This document shows, piece after piece, positions 15,133 through 15,483 of a stretch of DNA of 15,483 bases; within the stretch, counting starts at the first letter, position 1, and the number at the start of each line of letters is the position of its first letter. A program made the translations under genes and the position numbers. Under the pieces are notes generated by a model. The model worked only from the letters and a program-made list of their open reading frames with translations. It made no database searches and was not told the origin of the DNA. The DNA is from Chitinophagales bacterium (lineage in GTDB: Bacteria > Bacteroidota > Bacteroidia > Chitinophagales > Chitinophagaceae), in assembly GCA_025355935.1 (NCBI GenBank), contig JANXYS010000444.1, positions 1-15,483 on the forward strand. Direction: 5' to 3'.

Positions 15133-15202
15133 GTTTGCAAACAAGCAAATGAACAGCATTTAGTTCAATGAAAAATTAGATTTAGATGCAAACAGGCAGA
15201 TG
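15133..15202. repeat. Imperfect direct repeat and palindrome upstream of lpxA
   Basis: TGCAAACAAGCAAATG (15136-15151) recurs as TGCAAACAGGCAGATG (15187-15202), 14 of 16 identical, with starts 51 bases apart. The first copy overlaps the perfect palindrome GTTTGCAAAC (15133-15142). A second pair, TTTAGTTCAA, occurs at 15159-15168 and 15273-15282. All lie in the 181-base gap between fabZ and lpxA. I see no perfect -7 element there. It could be a regulatory region or the remains of a small duplication. Confidence 0.35.
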
Positions 15203-15295
15203 TTTAAGTTTACTTCGTTACTCAATATCGATAAATATTATTATGTTCATGCTTTAGTAATTCTGTAGCAATTTTAGTTCAAAACGCTTCCAATA

Positions 15296-15483
15296 TTATT
15301 CGTTTCTTTTAACCAACTGAGCGGTAAATTCGCCCTCGGTACATAATTTGTTCCCCACATATACACTTCCTCTCATTACGCATATCCCCCGGCGTATTGG
15401 TTCAATCAGCTCCATTTTCAAAATCATAGAATCACCTGGTACAACCTTCTGCTTGAATTTACAATTATCAATTTTTATAAAAT
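15296..15483 (-). CDS. fabZ: FabZ-type 3-hydroxyacyl-ACP dehydratase, C-terminal end (probably of an LpxC-FabZ fusion)
   Basis: The window edge holds the last 61 full codons of a FabZ hotdog domain. The frame is open from the window end to the TAA at 15296-15298. Readable family features are FIKIDNCKFKQKVVPGD near the start, then LIEPIRRGICVMRG and YVGNKLCTEGEFTAQLV, which match the final strands of FabZ. The catalytic His/Glu region lies outside the window. In Bacteroidota this domain is usually the C-terminal half of a bifunctional LpxC-FabZ protein directly upstream of lpxA. The neighbouring lpxA makes that likely here, but the LpxC half cannot be seen. Confidence 0.88.
   Translation of the reverse strand, partial: FIKIDNCKFKQKVVPGDSMILKMELIEPIRRGICVMRGSVYVGNKLCTEGEFTAQLVKRNE

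Noticed and set aside
14632..15171. Long + strand open frames opposite lpxA and similar frames opposite other genes
   Set aside because: They are shadows of strongly conserved - strand genes, with no recognisable protein family or start signal of their own.

Overview
The window looks like a chromosomal housekeeping stretch from a member of the Bacteroidota, most likely close to Chitinophagaceae (inference). Support comes from TAnnTTTG-type promoter elements, weak or absent Shine-Dalgarno sequences, a Bacteroidota-type RecQ with a displaced zinc site, an RprY-like response regulator, and the gene order fabZ (probably the LpxC-FabZ fusion) - lpxA - ABC ATPase. Base composition is moderately low in GC and looks uniform. 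I see no insertion sequence, integrase, tRNA, rRNA, CRISPR array or phage gene.

Layout: (1) 1-836, the end of ruvB on the + strand, converging with an OmpR-family response regulator (840-1538, -) whose terminator lies inside the ruvB coding end. (2) 1722-5214 (-), a two-gene operon of exported M16 peptidase-like proteins; the first has the zinc site and the second only the R/Y pair plus an extra C-terminal domain. A strong hairpin terminator follows at 1673-1708. (3) 5478-7022 (+), a HerA/DUF853 ATPase, diverging from the M16 operon and followed by a terminator about 220 bases beyond its stop. (4) 7295-9202 (-) recQ and 9275-11401 (-) a Cu+-type P1B ATPase. (5) 11464-13612 (+), tsaE, an alanine dehydrogenase and a DUF1801 protein, diverging from the copper ATPase. 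(6) 13664-15483 (-), the end of fabZ, then lpxA and a small ABC ATPase, the lipid A initiation segment. No stretch without a gene exceeds 300 bases.

The groups act independently: Holliday junction and recombination enzymes (RuvB, RecQ), envelope proteolysis (M16 pair), copper export, t6A tRNA modification together with alanine catabolism, and lipid A synthesis. I found no convincing new multi-gene system. The best leads are modest: a divergent promoter pair in which both start codons sit exactly four bases after the -7 element (possible leaderless mRNAs), an M16 pair whose catalytic and substrate-binding residues are split between two proteins, an ABC ATPase next to lpxA lacking the usual Q- and H-loop residues, and a RecQ with unusual domain order.
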